Origin: Mesorhizobium sp. LNHC252B00
Lineage (GTDB): Bacteria > Pseudomonadota > Alphaproteobacteria > Rhizobiales > Rhizobiaceae
Direction of reading: 5' to 3'
DNA length: 38,063 nucleotides
Assembly (NCBI RefSeq): GCF_000502955.1
Contig: NZ_AYWO01000001.1
Coordinates: forward strand, 502,705-540,767
In this document: positions 9,885 to 18,653 of the stretch, piece after piece
How the letters are laid out: every line of letters starts with the position of its first letter
How positions within the stretch are numbered: position 1 is the first letter of the stretch
The notes under the pieces: generated by a model
What the model was told of the DNA's origin: nothing
The model's database searches: none
What the model saw: the letters and a program-made list of their open reading frames with translations, nothing else
Made by a program: the position numbers and the translations under genes

Positions 9885-10594
9885 GGTTGTGCCACCTCGA
9901 TCTTCATGGTGTCGGAGGCGACATGCCCGTCGAGGAAGCGAATTGTGCGTTCGGCATAGCCGGCGACGTCGGCCTCGTGGGTGACCATGGCGATGGTCAG
10001 GCCAAGCTCCTTGTTCAGCCGGGTCAGCAATTCCATGATCTCGTGCGTACGTGCGGTGTCGAGATTGCCGGTCGGCTCGTCGGCGACGAGCAGCGTCGGG
10101 CGGGTGACGATGGCGCGGGCGATCGCCACGCGCTGCTGCTGGCCACCGGAGAGTTCCGCCGGCGTGTGGTGCTCGCGGCCGACAAGGCCGACCTCTGCCA
10201 ACGCCTGCATGGCAAGGTCGCGGCGTTCGCGGGCGGCGACGCCGCGATAGATCAGCGGCAGTTCGACATTTTCCGTCGCCGTGGTGCGGGCCAGCAGGTT
10301 GTAGCCCTGGAAGACGAAGCCGACATAGAGGTTGCGCAGCATGGCGCGGCGGTTGCGGTCGAGCCGCCCGGCGTCGATGGCCATGAAGGAATAGGTTCCG
10401 GCCGTCGGCGTGTCGAGGCAGCCGATGATGTTCATCGCAGTCGACTTGCCGGAGCCGGACGGCCCCATGATGGCGACGAATTCACCGCGGCGGATGGCAA
10501 GGTCGACGCCGGCCAGCGCATGCACCCTGGCCTCGCCCTGGCCATAGCTTTTCCAGACCTTGTCGAAGGTGATGAGGGTCGCGCCCGCGGCCAC
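9881..10594 (-). CDS. MacB/LolD-type ABC transporter ATP-binding protein
   Basis: 237 residues with all ABC ATPase motifs: Walker [10 protein letters not shown] near residue 40, Q-loop in [20 protein letters not shown], signature [15 protein letters not shown], Walker [13 protein letters not shown] and the switch His in AMVTHEAD. The [10 protein letters not shown] stretch and overall length place it with the MacB/LolD/FtsE group that powers mechanotransmission-type exporters. Its stop overlaps the start of the permease by 4 bp (ATGA), and it starts 4 bp after the adaptor gene, so all three are one operon. It should couple ATP hydrolysis to the (frameshifted) permease. Confidence 0.95.
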   Translation of the reverse strand: MAAGATLITFDKVWKSYGQGEARVHALAGVDLAIRRGEFVAIMGPSGSGKSTAMNIIGCLDTPTAGTYSFMAIDAGRLDRNRRAMLRNLYVGFVFQGYNLLARTTATENVELPLIYRGVAARERRDLAMQALAEVGLVGREHHTPAELSGGQQQRVAIARAIVTRPTLLVADEPTGNLDTARTHEIMELLTRLNKELGLTIAMVTHEADVAGYAERTIRFLDGHVASDTMKIEVAQP

Positions 10595-10598
10595 GGTG

Positions 10599-11891
10599 TC
10601 AGCTCCGCTGCTGCGACGCTGTGATGACTTGAGCGCCTTCGTCCAGGCCCGAAATGATCTCGGTCAGTTCGCCGTCGGTGGAGCCGATCTTGACGTTGAC
10701 CGGGCGCGGACGCCCATTCTCCAGCACGTAGAGCGTGCGCGAGCCGTCGGTGGGCGGCGTCGGGGCTTGGCTCTGGCGATTGCCGCCGGGGCGACCCATG
10801 CGGCCGGTAAACAGATCGCTCAGGTTCCACGTGCGGGCGGCAGGCGCCGTGGGCCGATAGCGAAAGGCCGTGGCCGGCACGGTGAGCACGCCCTTGGCCT
10901 GTTTGGTGACGACCGAAACGGTGGCGGTCATGCCGGGTCGCAGCAACAACTCGTCGTTGTCGACTTCCAGCCGCGCGTTGTAGGTGACGACGCCGTCGGT
11001 GGTCACCGAGGCATAGGAAATGTCGCGGATCTCGGCATCGAATGGCCGATCCGGAAAGGCATCGACGGTGAAACGGGCATGCTGGCCTGTCTTGACCGCG
11101 CCGATGTCTGCCTCGTCGACCGCAGCCACCAGTTCCATGTTCCTGAGATCGGCGGCGATGATGAACAACACCGGCGCCTGCAGGGAGGAGGCGACCGTCT
11201 GGCCGGGATCGACCGAGCGCGTCAGCACGATGCCGTCGATCGGCGCATAGATCGTGCTGTTGGCAAGGTCGGTCTGCTGCGATTTCAGATCGGCATTGGC
11301 GATGGCGAGATTGGCGGTGGCGCTGTCGAGTGCCGCCTTGGAACGGTCGCGCGTCGCGGTCGCAGCTTCGAGCGACTGGTCGGTCGCCATGCCGCGCTTG
11401 GTCAAAGCCGCCGCGCGGACAAGCGCCTTTTCGTTTTCGGCGAGCGTTACCGTGGCGTCCTCGACATTGGCCGCCGCACCCTTGGCGGAGGCCTCAGCCC
11501 GTTCGATCTGGACCTGCAGCTTGGCGGTGTCGAGCGCTGCCAGCACGTCGCCCTTCCTGACCCGCTGGTTCTCCTCGACAGACACCGAACGGATGATGCC
11601 GGAGAGCTGGCTGGAAATGTCGACCTGGGTGAGCGGCTGCAGCGTGCCGGTCGCCGACACCGCGACGGTGAGGTCGGCCTTGGCGGCGGGCACCGTGGTG
11701 TAATCGATCCTGGCCGGCGTGCCGGCATACCACTGATAGGCGCCAAGCCCGCCGGCGAGCACGATCAGCGCCAGCAGGGCATAGAGCCAGCCGCGCCGGC
11801 GCGACTTGCGCAAACCTTGCTTGTCCAGCCCGAGCGCCGTCTCGATGGTGGTATCCGATTCCGTCTTTGGCAGATTGACAATCTGGTCCAC
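10599..11891 (-). CDS. MacA-type periplasmic adaptor (HlyD/RND adaptor family)
   Basis: 430 residues from a GTG start with AGGGG upstream. After a cytosolic N-terminus of about 35 residues comes a single membrane anchor (LYALLALIVLAGGLGAY), then barrel-sandwich/lipoyl pieces, an alpha-helical hairpin (about residues 110-200, rich in A, E, K, L with Q-V-Q-I-E-R-A-E-A-S-A), and C-terminal beta-barrel and membrane-proximal domains (RPGMTATVSVVTKQ, TVPATAFR). It bridges an inner-membrane ABC exporter and an outer-membrane channel. First gene of the operon; the outer-membrane channel is not in the window. Substrate (macrolide, peptide, siderophore or other) cannot be told. Confidence 0.93.
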   Translation of the reverse strand: MDQIVNLPKTESDTTIETALGLDKQGLRKSRRRGWLYALLALIVLAGGLGAYQWYAGTPARIDYTTVPAAKADLTVAVSATGTLQPLTQVDISSQLSGIIRSVSVEENQRVRKGDVLAALDTAKLQVQIERAEASAKGAAANVEDATVTLAENEKALVRAAALTKRGMATDQSLEAATATRDRSKAALDSATANLAIANADLKSQQTDLANSTIYAPIDGIVLTRSVDPGQTVASSLQAPVLFIIAADLRNMELVAAVDEADIGAVKTGQHARFTVDAFPDRPFDAEIRDISYASVTTDGVVTYNARLEVDNDELLLRPGMTATVSVVTKQAKGVLTVPATAFRYRPTAPAARTWNLSDLFTGRMGRPGGNRQSQAPTPPTDGSRTLYVLENGRPRPVNVKIGSTDGELTEIISGLDEGAQVITASQQRS

Positions 11892-11901
11892 GCTGGACCC
11901 C

Positions 11902-11935
11902 TATAATGCGCAATGTCCCGATCTGTGCACAGATC
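11902..11935. promoter_or_regulatory. Perfect 16-bp palindrome and -10-like box between macA-type and phzF-type genes
   Basis: GATCTGTGCACAGATC at 11920-11935 is a perfect palindrome in the 101-bp divergent gap. A TATAAT occurs at 11902-11907 on the plus strand, with TTGACA at 11875-11880 but a 21-nt spacing, longer than optimal. The palindrome is well placed to control one or both genes. No regulator gene is adjacent, so the binding protein is unknown. Confidence 0.5.
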
Positions 11936-11992
11936 AGGCTTGATGGTTCGAATATCAAATTAAATTTCGCCCATGTTTGGATTGAGGCAGGA

Positions 11993-12901
11993 ATGAAAAC
12001 CCGGAATTACTTGCTTTACGATGTGTTTACGACGGAGCGACTGGCCGGCAATCCTTTGGCCGTCGTGCTGGACAGCAAGGGATTGGACACGGCCGCGATG
12101 CAGGCAATCGCCCGCGAATTCAACCTGTCGGAATCGGTTTTCGTGCTGCCGCCGAACAATCCCAAGCATAAAAACCGTATCCGTATCTTCACGCCCGACT
12201 ATGAAATGCCGTTCGCTGGCCACCCAACAGTGGGTTCGGCGATAGCGCTGGCCGAACTGGCGGAAGAGGGCGGCGCTGGCATCTTCGTGCTGGAGGAAAA
12301 CATCGGCCCGGTGCGTTGTGCAGTCAGCAAGCATGATGGAGCGACGTTTGCCGAGTTCGATCTGGCGAAGCTGCCGGAGCCGCTGAAGCTGGAGGCCGAT
12401 CCGGAGGCTATCGGTGCGGCCCTTGGCCTGACGCCGCACGAAATCGGCTTCGAGAATCATCGCGTCGCGTTCTGGTCGGCGGGCGTGCCTTACGTCACCA
12501 TTCCGGTTGCCAATCTCGAGGCGGCGGGGCGAATCCGGCTGGACAACCAGGCCTGGTCGGAACTGGCGCCGCGCAAGAGCGATTGGGCCTTCGCCAGCCC
12601 GTATGTCTATTGCCGCGAGACGGTGAACCACGAAAGCGCCTTCCATGTGCGCATGATCGTGCCCGGCACGCCATCGTATGAAGATCCGGCGACGGGTTCG
12701 GCGGCAGCGGCTTTTGCCGGCGCCATCATGCATTTCGACGCGCCGACCGACGGCATTTGGCAGCTGTGGATCGAGCAGGGGCTGGAGATGGGCAGGCCAT
12801 CGCGAATTCGCCTCGAATTGAACGTGGAAGGCGGAAAACTGGCCTCCGCACGCATCGGCGGCAATGCCGTGAAGGTGGCGGAGGGCAAGCTGTTCGTTTG
12901 A
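11993..12901 (+). CDS. PhzF family epimerase/isomerase-like protein
   Basis: 302 residues. The N-terminus with YDVFTTERLAGNPLAVVLD, the catalytic-glutamate region around NLSESVFVLP near residue 45, PFAGHPTVGSA near 75, and the C-terminal EDPATGSAAAAFAG are the defining motifs of the PhzF family (two-domain diaminopimelate epimerase fold). Family members isomerise substrates such as dihydro-hydroxyanthranilate, but most bacterial ones have no known substrate; nothing here indicates phenazine synthesis. The start at 11993 has GGCAGGA upstream; an upstream in-frame start would run across the intergenic palindrome and add non-conserved residues. Confidence 0.92.
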   Translation: MKTRNYLLYDVFTTERLAGNPLAVVLDSKGLDTAAMQAIAREFNLSESVFVLPPNNPKHKNRIRIFTPDYEMPFAGHPTVGSAIALAELAEEGGAGIFVLEENIGPVRCAVSKHDGATFAEFDLAKLPEPLKLEADPEAIGAALGLTPHEIGFENHRVAFWSAGVPYVTIPVANLEAAGRIRLDNQAWSELAPRKSDWAFASPYVYCRETVNHESAFHVRMIVPGTPSYEDPATGSAAAAFAGAIMHFDAPTDGIWQLWIEQGLEMGRPSRIRLELNVEGGKLASARIGGNAVKVAEGKLFV

Positions 12902-13007
12902 TCGCGATGGGCTGAAAGCGATTTGTCGGGAAATGACTCCGGCAGGGCTGGACATGACCGATGGTGGCGGCTATATGCCCGCCAACGCCGGTTTTTGCCG
13001 GCCGAGT

Positions 13008-13083
<76 letters not shown>

Positions 13084-13118
13084 AATTCTTCGAAAAATTG
13101 GTGGAAAGACCCTGAAAG

Positions 13119-13159
13119 CGAGACGCGTTTGACCGTGTCTCGGGCCAATGGTCTGGCCC
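13119..13159 (+). terminator. Hairpins downstream of tRNA-Lys
   Basis: Two adjacent inverted repeats follow the tRNA: CGAGACGCG (13119-13127) with CGTGTCTCG (13134-13142), nine pairs including one G-U, and GGGCCA (13142-13147) with TGGCCC (13154-13159). No good T-run follows, so termination is plausible but not certain. Confidence 0.45.
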
Positions 13160-13199
13160 CGATATTTAACCAGCAATGGTGGGCCTCAAGCGATCTGAT

Positions 13200-13487
13200 C
13201 TAACCGCGTCGAGAAATGCGGCTCAGAAACCTGCCGAATCGAAATGCAATACTTTCTTTCGCGCTTGCAGTTTCGTTGACATCAGCTCCACCTTCCCCGC
13301 CTGAGAAATCGCTGATGAGCCACCAGAAGAAGACCAGGAAGACAACGAAAATGCCGGTATCGATCGGGCCATGACTTGAATAGCTGCTGTGACGGAGTAC
13401 AGCGGCGACCGCCCCGGCGATAAACACTGCAGCTGCGGCAGGATGAAGTTTCTTCATCCGCAAGATATATTTGAGAATCCCGGCCAT
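13200..13487 (-). CDS. Small membrane protein of unknown function
   Basis: 95 residues, not recognised. Two hydrophobic segments (about residues 16-31, PAAAAVFIAGAVAAVL, and 46-60, GIFVVFLVFFWWLIS) are followed by an acidic linker and a basic C-terminus with several arginines. There is no convincing ribosome-binding site at the first ATG; a second ATG at 13457 (MKKLHP) is an alternative. It lies just downstream of cobT on the same strand with a 63-bp gap, so it could be a tail gene of the cob cluster, or unrelated. Codon use is less GC-rich than in the cob genes. Confidence 0.5.
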   Translation of the reverse strand: MAGILKYILRMKKLHPAAAAVFIAGAVAAVLRHSSYSSHGPIDTGIFVVFLVFFWWLISDFSGGEGGADVNETASAKESIAFRFGRFLSRISRRG

Positions 13488-13550
13488 TGGAAGACGCCGG
13501 CGACACTACTGTTCCCTTGGCTTGTATGCCTTGAGCAGGGAAATCGACGA

Positions 13551-14561
13551 TTACTTCTCCGAAACACCCGCCTCGGCAAAGCTCGCCATATGGGTATGGC
13601 ACTCCAGCGCTGAACGGACGATGTTGACGGCCAGACACGCGCCGGAGCCTTCGCCGAGCCGCATGCCAAGGTCGAGCAGCGGCGGCAGGCCGAGCGCTTC
13701 GAGCAGGCCACGATGGCCCGATTCAGCCGAAACGTGCGCGGCGATCGTGTGGGCGAGCCCGGTCGGATGCAGCTTTGCCAGTGGGGCCGCGGCGGCGGTG
13801 CAGACGAAGCCGTCGAGCAGCACGGGTATGCCCAGATGGCGGGCGGCCAGCGTGGCGCCGAAAATGGCGGCGAGTTCGCGTCCGCCAAGATTGGCTGCGA
13901 CGTTTAGTGGGTCGGAAAGAGAATCGGCGTGGCGCTTCAGGCCGGTTTCGATGGCGACCACCTTGCGCCTCAGGCCGGCGTCGTCGACGCCGGTACCGCG
14001 CCCGGTCCATTTTTCAGCACCACTGCCGAACAGCGCGGCTGAAATGGCGGCGGCCGGCGTGGTGTTGCCGATGCCCATTTCGCCGAAGCAGACGAGGTCG
14101 AGGTCTTTGGTCATCGCGTCGTAGCCGGCCGACACGGCGGCGAGGAAGGCTTTCTCATCCATCGCCGGCATTTGAGTGAAGTCGCCGGTCGGCTGGTCGA
14201 GATCGAGCGGAATGACGTCGAGTTCGGCGCCAGCCATGCGGGCGAGCTGGTTGATGGCGGCACCGCCACCGGCGAAGTTCGCCACCATCTGCACGGTGAC
14301 CTCGGAAGGATAGGCCGACACGCCTTGCGCGGTGACGCCATGGTTGCCGGCGAAGACGAAAACCTTGACGCGATCGAGTTTTGGCATGTCGCGGCTCTGC
14401 CAGCGCGCCAGCCATGCAGCGATCGTCTCCAGCCGGCCGAGGCTGCCTTGCGGCTTGGTCAGGGTGTCCTGGCGGCGCGCAACGGCATTGGCCGCGGCGT
14501 CGCTGCCAGCCGGCAGCTCGAGGCAAGCGGCGCGCAGTCCATCGAGTGATTTGAAGGGCAT
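13551..14561 (-). CDS. cobT: Nicotinate-nucleotide:dimethylbenzimidazole phosphoribosyltransferase
   Basis: 336 residues. Transfers phosphoribose from nicotinate mononucleotide to 5,6-dimethylbenzimidazole to give alpha-ribazole phosphate for the lower loop of cobalamin. Recognised from QDTLTKPQGSLGRLE near residue 33, FAGNHGV near 68, GEMGIGNTTPAAA near 174 and the C-terminal RLGEGSGACLA, whose Glu is the catalytic base in the family. Length is usual. Named by the Salmonella-type convention; in Pseudomonas denitrificans naming this is CobU, not the chelatase subunit CobT. It follows cobV on the minus strand after a 39-bp gap and is the last recognisable gene of the cob cluster. Confidence 0.97.
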   Translation of the reverse strand: MPFKSLDGLRAACLELPAGSDAAANAVARRQDTLTKPQGSLGRLETIAAWLARWQSRDMPKLDRVKVFVFAGNHGVTAQGVSAYPSEVTVQMVANFAGGGAAINQLARMAGAELDVIPLDLDQPTGDFTQMPAMDEKAFLAAVSAGYDAMTKDLDLVCFGEMGIGNTTPAAAISAALFGSGAEKWTGRGTGVDDAGLRRKVVAIETGLKRHADSLSDPLNVAANLGGRELAAIFGATLAARHLGIPVLLDGFVCTAAAAPLAKLHPTGLAHTIAAHVSAESGHRGLLEALGLPPLLDLGMRLGEGSGACLAVNIVRSALECHTHMASFAEAGVSEK

Positions 14562-14600
14562 GGGGGCAAAGTCTCCAAAAGAGAATCAGGTCAAAGGGAA

Positions 14601-15377
14601 TCAGGAAAGGGCTACTGAAGCGACGAGAAGCACCGCGATTTCGCTCGCCTGCTGCAAGCCACCGATCGTGTCGCCGGTCTGGCCACCGATCTGGTTGAGG
14701 CAAAGGGCGCAGAACGCGGCAAACAAAAGGCCGAGCAGGATGAGCGCAAAAACGGCGCCTCCCAGCCCGAGCAGGAGCAGCGGGATCGCACCGACCACGG
14801 CGCCGGCCATGGCGGCTTCCCGCGAGACGGCGCCGGCGTCGGCCGACAGGCCATCGGCCCGGGCCGGCGGCAAGAAATGCATGAAGGCGCCGAGCAGACC
14901 GCGCGAGGCCGCGTGTGCGGCCACGAGGGCGAAGAGCGCCTGTGTGGGGTCGACGAGTTGCGAAAGGACGCTCCAGCGGATCAGCAGCGACAGAGCCAGC
15001 GCCGCAGCACCATAGGCGCCGATGCGGCTGTCGCGCATGATCTCGAGTTTTTTGCCGCGCGACTTGCCGCCGCCAAAGCCGTCGGCAACATCGGACAGCC
15101 CGTCCTCATGCAGGCAGCCGGTGGTGAGCAGGGTAGCCGCAAGGGCAAGGGCGGCCGCCGGAGCTATGGCAAGGCCAAACCGTTCCGCCGTGGCAAAGAC
15201 GATGGCGCCGATCAGGCCGACGACGAGGCCGGTGACCGGTGCGGCCCAGATCGCTGCGGCAAGGCTGCGGCCGCGAAAATCGAACACGGGCAGCGGCAGA
15301 CGGGTGAAGAAGACCAGGCAAAGCGCGATGTCGTCGAGGACCTGCCGAGGCGACAGACTGATGTTTCGGAGCCTCAT
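14601..15377 (-). CDS. cobV: Adenosylcobinamide-GDP ribazoletransferase (cobalamin synthase)
   Basis: 258 residues of an integral membrane enzyme (also named CobS) that joins adenosylcobinamide-GDP with alpha-ribazole or its phosphate in the final steps of cobalamin assembly. The motif FFTRLPLPVFDF near residue 25, HEDGLSDVADGFGGG near 92 and KLEIMRDSRIGAYG near 112 are diagnostic, with the acidic residues binding Mg2+. Several hydrophobic helices follow. It begins 3 bp upstream of the cobB stop in transcriptional order and is followed by cobT, which makes its nucleotide substrate. Confidence 0.96.
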   Translation of the reverse strand: MRLRNISLSPRQVLDDIALCLVFFTRLPLPVFDFRGRSLAAAIWAAPVTGLVVGLIGAIVFATAERFGLAIAPAAALALAATLLTTGCLHEDGLSDVADGFGGGKSRGKKLEIMRDSRIGAYGAAALALSLLIRWSVLSQLVDPTQALFALVAAHAASRGLLGAFMHFLPPARADGLSADAGAVSREAAMAGAVVGAIPLLLLGLGGAVFALILLGLLFAAFCALCLNQIGGQTGDTIGGLQQASEIAVLLVASVALS

Positions 15378-15380
15378 GCT

Positions 15381-16694
15381 CTAGCCCTTCGCTATGGCGT
15401 GGAAGAAGGTACCGCTGACATGGCCCCGCCGATAGCCCGAGGCGCCGATCGGATTGCCCTGGCCGTCGGCAAGGTCGGCCAACGGCTCGTCATTACCGAT
15501 GGCGGTCATTTGCGCATAGTGGAATTCGTGGCCGCGGATCAGCGCGCCAGCTGAGCCCAGCGGACAATCGGCACGCAACCGGGCCTCGCGGTAGCCGAGG
15601 TTCATCTTGCGCTTGGCAAAGCTGGTGGAATGGCCGAGCAGGCCAAGCATCGCATGCGTTTCGCCGGAGGCGGCCTCGAGCGCTTCGCCAAGCACCATGA
15701 AGCCGCCGCACTCGCCATGGATGGGCTTCGTCGCGGCGAATCTTGCCATTCCGGCGCGGAAATTTGCGGCGGCTACGAGCCGGCCGGCGTGAAGCTCGGG
15801 ATAGCCGCCGGGCAGCCAGCAGACGTCGCAATCTTCATCGGGTGCCTCGTCGGCGAGCGGAGAGAACGGGACGATTTCGGCACCCGACTTGCGCCAGTAG
15901 GCGGCGACATGCGGATAGAGGAAGGTGAAGGCGGCATCTTCGGCCAGCGCAATGCGTTGACCGGGCGGTGCCAGCGCGTCGGCGAAGCCGCCGGGCGCCG
16001 GGGTAAGGGGTGTCGCCAGGGCCATAATGGCGTCGAGGTCGAGCGATTTTTCCGCCATGTCGGCAAGCCGGTCGAGATGTGCCATCAGGTCGTCATATTC
16101 ACCGGCCTGCACAAGACCGAGATGGCGCTCAGGCAGGTTGAGGGTCGGATCGCGCAGGATAGCGCCGACGACCGGCAGGCCGATCGCCTCGATGGCATCG
16201 CCGGACAGCCGGCGGTGCCGCTCGCTGCCCAGCCGGTTGAGCACGACGCCGGCCATGCGCACGTCCGCATCATAGGTGGCAAAGCCCTTGGCGACGGCGG
16301 CCGCGGTGGTCGACTGGCCGGACACATCGAGCACCAGCAGCACCGGCAGGCCGTAGAGCCGCGCCAGGTCGGCTGCCGAACCGCTGCGCCCCTGCGAAGC
16401 CGGAATGCCGTCGAACAGTCCCATGGCGCTTTCGAGGATGACGAAATCGGTGTCGTCGGCTGCCTGCGCTGCCAATGCGTTGAGCAGCGACGGCGGCATC
16501 GCCCAGCTGTCGAGATTGACGCCGGAAAGCCCGGTGGCTGCGGTGTGGAAGCCTGGGTCGATATAGTCGGGACCGGATTTGGCGCCCCGCACCTTCAGCC
16601 CGCGCCGGGTGAGCGCGCGCAGGATGCCGATGGTGACGCTGGTCTTGCCAGAGCCCGAGCGCGGCGCGCCGATGATGATGGCGCGAGCCGTCAT
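15381..16694 (-). CDS. cobB: Hydrogenobyrinic acid a,c-diamide synthase
   Basis: 437 residues. ATP- and glutamine-dependent amidation of the a and c side chains in the aerobic pathway. N-terminal P-loop-like GAPRSGSGKTSVTIG, DTDFVILESAMGLFDG near residue 85 (Mg-ATP binding region), and a C-terminal class I glutamine amidotransferase domain with LPGGYPELHAGRL and HGECGGFMVLGEAL, whose Cys is the nucleophile. The start ATG overlaps the cobA stop by 4 bp (ATGA), indicating translational coupling. Since cobN/cobG show the aerobic route, hydrogenobyrinate rather than cobyrinate is the expected substrate; this is inference from context. Confidence 0.96.
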   Translation of the reverse strand: MTARAIIIGAPRSGSGKTSVTIGILRALTRRGLKVRGAKSGPDYIDPGFHTAATGLSGVNLDSWAMPPSLLNALAAQAADDTDFVILESAMGLFDGIPASQGRSGSAADLARLYGLPVLLVLDVSGQSTTAAAVAKGFATYDADVRMAGVVLNRLGSERHRRLSGDAIEAIGLPVVGAILRDPTLNLPERHLGLVQAGEYDDLMAHLDRLADMAEKSLDLDAIMALATPLTPAPGGFADALAPPGQRIALAEDAAFTFLYPHVAAYWRKSGAEIVPFSPLADEAPDEDCDVCWLPGGYPELHAGRLVAAANFRAGMARFAATKPIHGECGGFMVLGEALEAASGETHAMLGLLGHSTSFAKRKMNLGYREARLRADCPLGSAGALIRGHEFHYAQMTAIGNDEPLADLADGQGNPIGASGYRRGHVSGTFFHAIAKG

Positions 16695-17509
16695 GCGTTC
16701 CCCGCCAGTGCCGCGCGCATGGCGACGATGCCGCCGACGACGATCAGCGCCGGCGAGGCAAGGCCGGCGGCAGCGGCTTCCTCGGCAATGGTGGCCAGCG
16801 TGGCGACGACCGTCCGCTCCTGCGGTGTCGTTGCGGCGACGATCACCGCCGCCGGCGTCGACGGCGCCAGCCCGCCATCGAGCAGCGCCGCGGCGATCAG
16901 CGGCAGATTGGCCATGCCCATATAGACGACGACAGGCTGGCCGGTGCGGGCGATTGCCGCCCAGTCGAGATCGTCATCGGTGCCGGCGGCATGGCCGGTG
17001 GCCAGGATCACGGCCTTGTTGATGCCGCGCATGGTGGCCGGGATGCCGGTGGCGGCCAGCGCGCTGAGCCCCGAGGTCAGGCCGGGCAGGACGCGAAACG
17101 GGATAGCTTCCCGCGCGAGCGCCAGAGCCTCTTCGCCGCCACGGCCGAAAATATAGGGATCGCCGCCCTTCAGCCTGACGACGCGACGGCCAGCGCGCGC
17201 CAGCCGCACCAAGAGGGCGGTGATGTCGTCCTGTTTCATCGACGGCTTGCCGCCGCGCTTGCCGGCAAAGAAAAGCTCGGCATTTTCGGCAACGGCGACG
17301 ACATCTGGTGAGACCAGCGCGTCGTAGACCAGGGCATCCGCCTCGGCCAACGCCGCCAGCACTTCCAGCGTCAGGCAGCCAGGGTCGCCGGGACCGGCCC
17401 CGGCCAGCCAGACATGGCCTGGCTCGAGCCGGCGCGGTTTGAAATTCAGCCGCGACAAGGCTTTTTCGAGCGTGGCATTCTCGCCGGTATCTTTGGTGCT
17501 GCCGCTCAC
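16691..17509 (-). CDS. cobA: Uroporphyrinogen-III C-methyltransferase (SUMT)
   Basis: 272 residues. Uses two S-adenosylmethionine to make precorrin-2, the entry step to corrin and siroheme. [18 protein letters not shown] near residue 32 and [17 protein letters not shown] near 105 are the SAM-binding and active-site motifs of SUMT enzymes; [12 protein letters not shown] follows later. The start is taken as the GTG at 17507-17509, which overlaps the cobM TGA by 4 bp (GTGA); the frame continues open upstream but only with out-of-family residues. No CysG-type siroheme synthase domain is attached. Confidence 0.95.
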   Translation of the reverse strand: MSGSTKDTGENATLEKALSRLNFKPRRLEPGHVWLAGAGPGDPGCLTLEVLAALAEADALVYDALVSPDVVAVAENAELFFAGKRGGKPSMKQDDITALLVRLARAGRRVVRLKGGDPYIFGRGGEEALALAREAIPFRVLPGLTSGLSALAATGIPATMRGINKAVILATGHAAGTDDDLDWAAIARTGQPVVVYMGMANLPLIAAALLDGGLAPSTPAAVIVAATTPQERTVVATLATIAEEAAAAGLASPALIVVGGIVAMRAALAGNA

Positions 17510-18270
17510 AATCCGTCCCGCCCGCGAAAACGCCGCTGATAGTGCGCGTCGTACAATGAACTTTCGCCAAAACCTTCCGCTGCCAGCGAACGGCCGACGA
17601 AGATGATTGCCGTACGCTCCATTGGGTCGGCGGCGAGCTGCGCTTCGATGGTCGCCAGCGTGGCGGTCAGCACGCGTTCGTCCGGCCAGGAGGCGCGGAA
17701 GACGATCGCTACCGGGCAGTCGCCGCCATAATGCGGCGTCAGCTCCGCGACGACGCGGTCGATGGCGTGGATAGCCAGATGAATGGCGAGCGTGGCGCCG
17801 GTGCGGCCGAAGCCCGCCAGCGTCTCGCCGGGCGGCATTTTTGAGGCGCGGCCGGAGACGCGAGTCAGCACCAGGCTTTGCGCAACTTCGGGAATGGTCA
17901 GTTCGCGGCGAAGTGCTGCGGCAGCGGCGGCGAAGGAGGGGACGCCCGGTGTCAGCGTGTAGGGGATGCCATGCTTTTCCAGCCGGCGGATCTGCTCGGC
18001 AACGGCGCTCCACACCGACAGGTCGCCGGAATGCAGGCGGGCGACATCATGGCCGGTATTATGGGCGTCCAGAAATGCGGCCTCGATCTCATCAAGCGAC
18101 ATCGGCGCGGTGTCGATCAGTTTTGTCCCCGGCGCGCAGTGCTGCAAAAGCTCGGGCGCCACGATTGAACCGGCATGGAGGCAGACCGGGCATCTGGCCA
18201 GAAGCCTTGCGCCACGCAGTGTGATGAGGTCGGCGGCGCCCGGGCCGGCACCGATGAAATGAACGGTCAT
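17506..18270 (-). CDS. cobM: Precorrin-4 C(11)-methyltransferase
   Basis: 254 residues. SAM-dependent methylation at C-11 of the corrin ring. The N-terminal [32 protein letters not shown] near residue 80, [20 protein letters not shown] and a later [11 protein letters not shown] define the CobM/CbiF group of tetrapyrrole methylases. The start is the ATG at 18270 because it overlaps the cobE stop by 4 bp and the conserved first strand begins directly after it; an upstream ATG would add ten arginine-rich residues. It is followed by cobA through a GTGA overlap. Confidence 0.96.
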   Translation of the reverse strand: MTVHFIGAGPGAADLITLRGARLLARCPVCLHAGSIVAPELLQHCAPGTKLIDTAPMSLDEIEAAFLDAHNTGHDVARLHSGDLSVWSAVAEQIRRLEKHGIPYTLTPGVPSFAAAAAALRRELTIPEVAQSLVLTRVSGRASKMPPGETLAGFGRTGATLAIHLAIHAIDRVVAELTPHYGGDCPVAIVFRASWPDERVLTATLATIEAQLAADPMERTAIIFVGRSLAAEGFGESSLYDAHYQRRFRGRDGL

Positions 18271-18653
18271 GGCGCGTCTCCGCTGATGGCGATGGCGCAA
18301 GTGACCGGGCCGAGCACCGTGCGGGGGCCAAGCAGTCTGGCGCCTTTGCCGGCGACGGCAAGGGCGGATGCCTCGGAAACCGATGGCGTGCCGGCCAGAT
18401 CCTGCGAGAGGTCGGAATGGCTGAGCGTTTCCGGCGAGGCGGCCTGGAGCGCTGAGTCATCGACGACGATGACTGGAAGACGCAGCGCGCGGCCAGCGGC
18501 AGGGATGGCTTCTTCATCCTTCTTCAGCGTGGCAGTCGCCAGCGCCGAAAGAGCCGTCATCGCCAGCCCATGCGCTTCCAGGGCGGTTTCTATCGCGGCA
18601 AGCACGTCCTCGACGCGTACACCTTTTCGGCTGCCGATGCCCGCGACCATCAT
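18267..18653 (-). CDS. cobE: CobE / CbiG C-terminal-like cobalamin biosynthesis protein
   Basis: 128 residues. [12 protein letters not shown] at the start and [21 protein letters not shown] in pieces (KKDE near residue 45) are the hallmarks of the CbiG C-terminal/CobE family; the final [12 protein letters not shown] is also typical. In anaerobic bacteria CbiG opens the delta-lactone, while CobE in aerobic species lacks that domain and has no settled biochemical role. The start at 18653 gives an ATGA overlap with the cobL stop, following the pattern of the operon; ATGs at 18671 or 18698 are alternatives that would extend the N-terminus. Confidence 0.85.
   Translation of the reverse strand: MMVAGIGSRKGVRVEDVLAAIETALEAHGLAMTALSALATATLKKDEEAIPAAGRALRLPVIVVDDSALQAASPETLSHSDLSQDLAGTPSVSEASALAVAGKGARLLGPRTVLGPVTCAIAISGDAP

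Noticed and set aside
10560..11906. 448-codon plus-strand open frame opposite the MacA-type gene
   Set aside because: Antisense shadow of a well-supported gene in high-GC DNA; no family resemblance and composition of a shadow frame.
11993..12901. PhzF as evidence for phenazine synthesis
   Set aside because: No other phz genes in the window; PhzF-fold proteins are widespread with unrelated roles.
15630..16925. 431-codon plus-strand frame opposite cobB/cobA
   Set aside because: Shadow frame; it crosses the boundary of two real genes.
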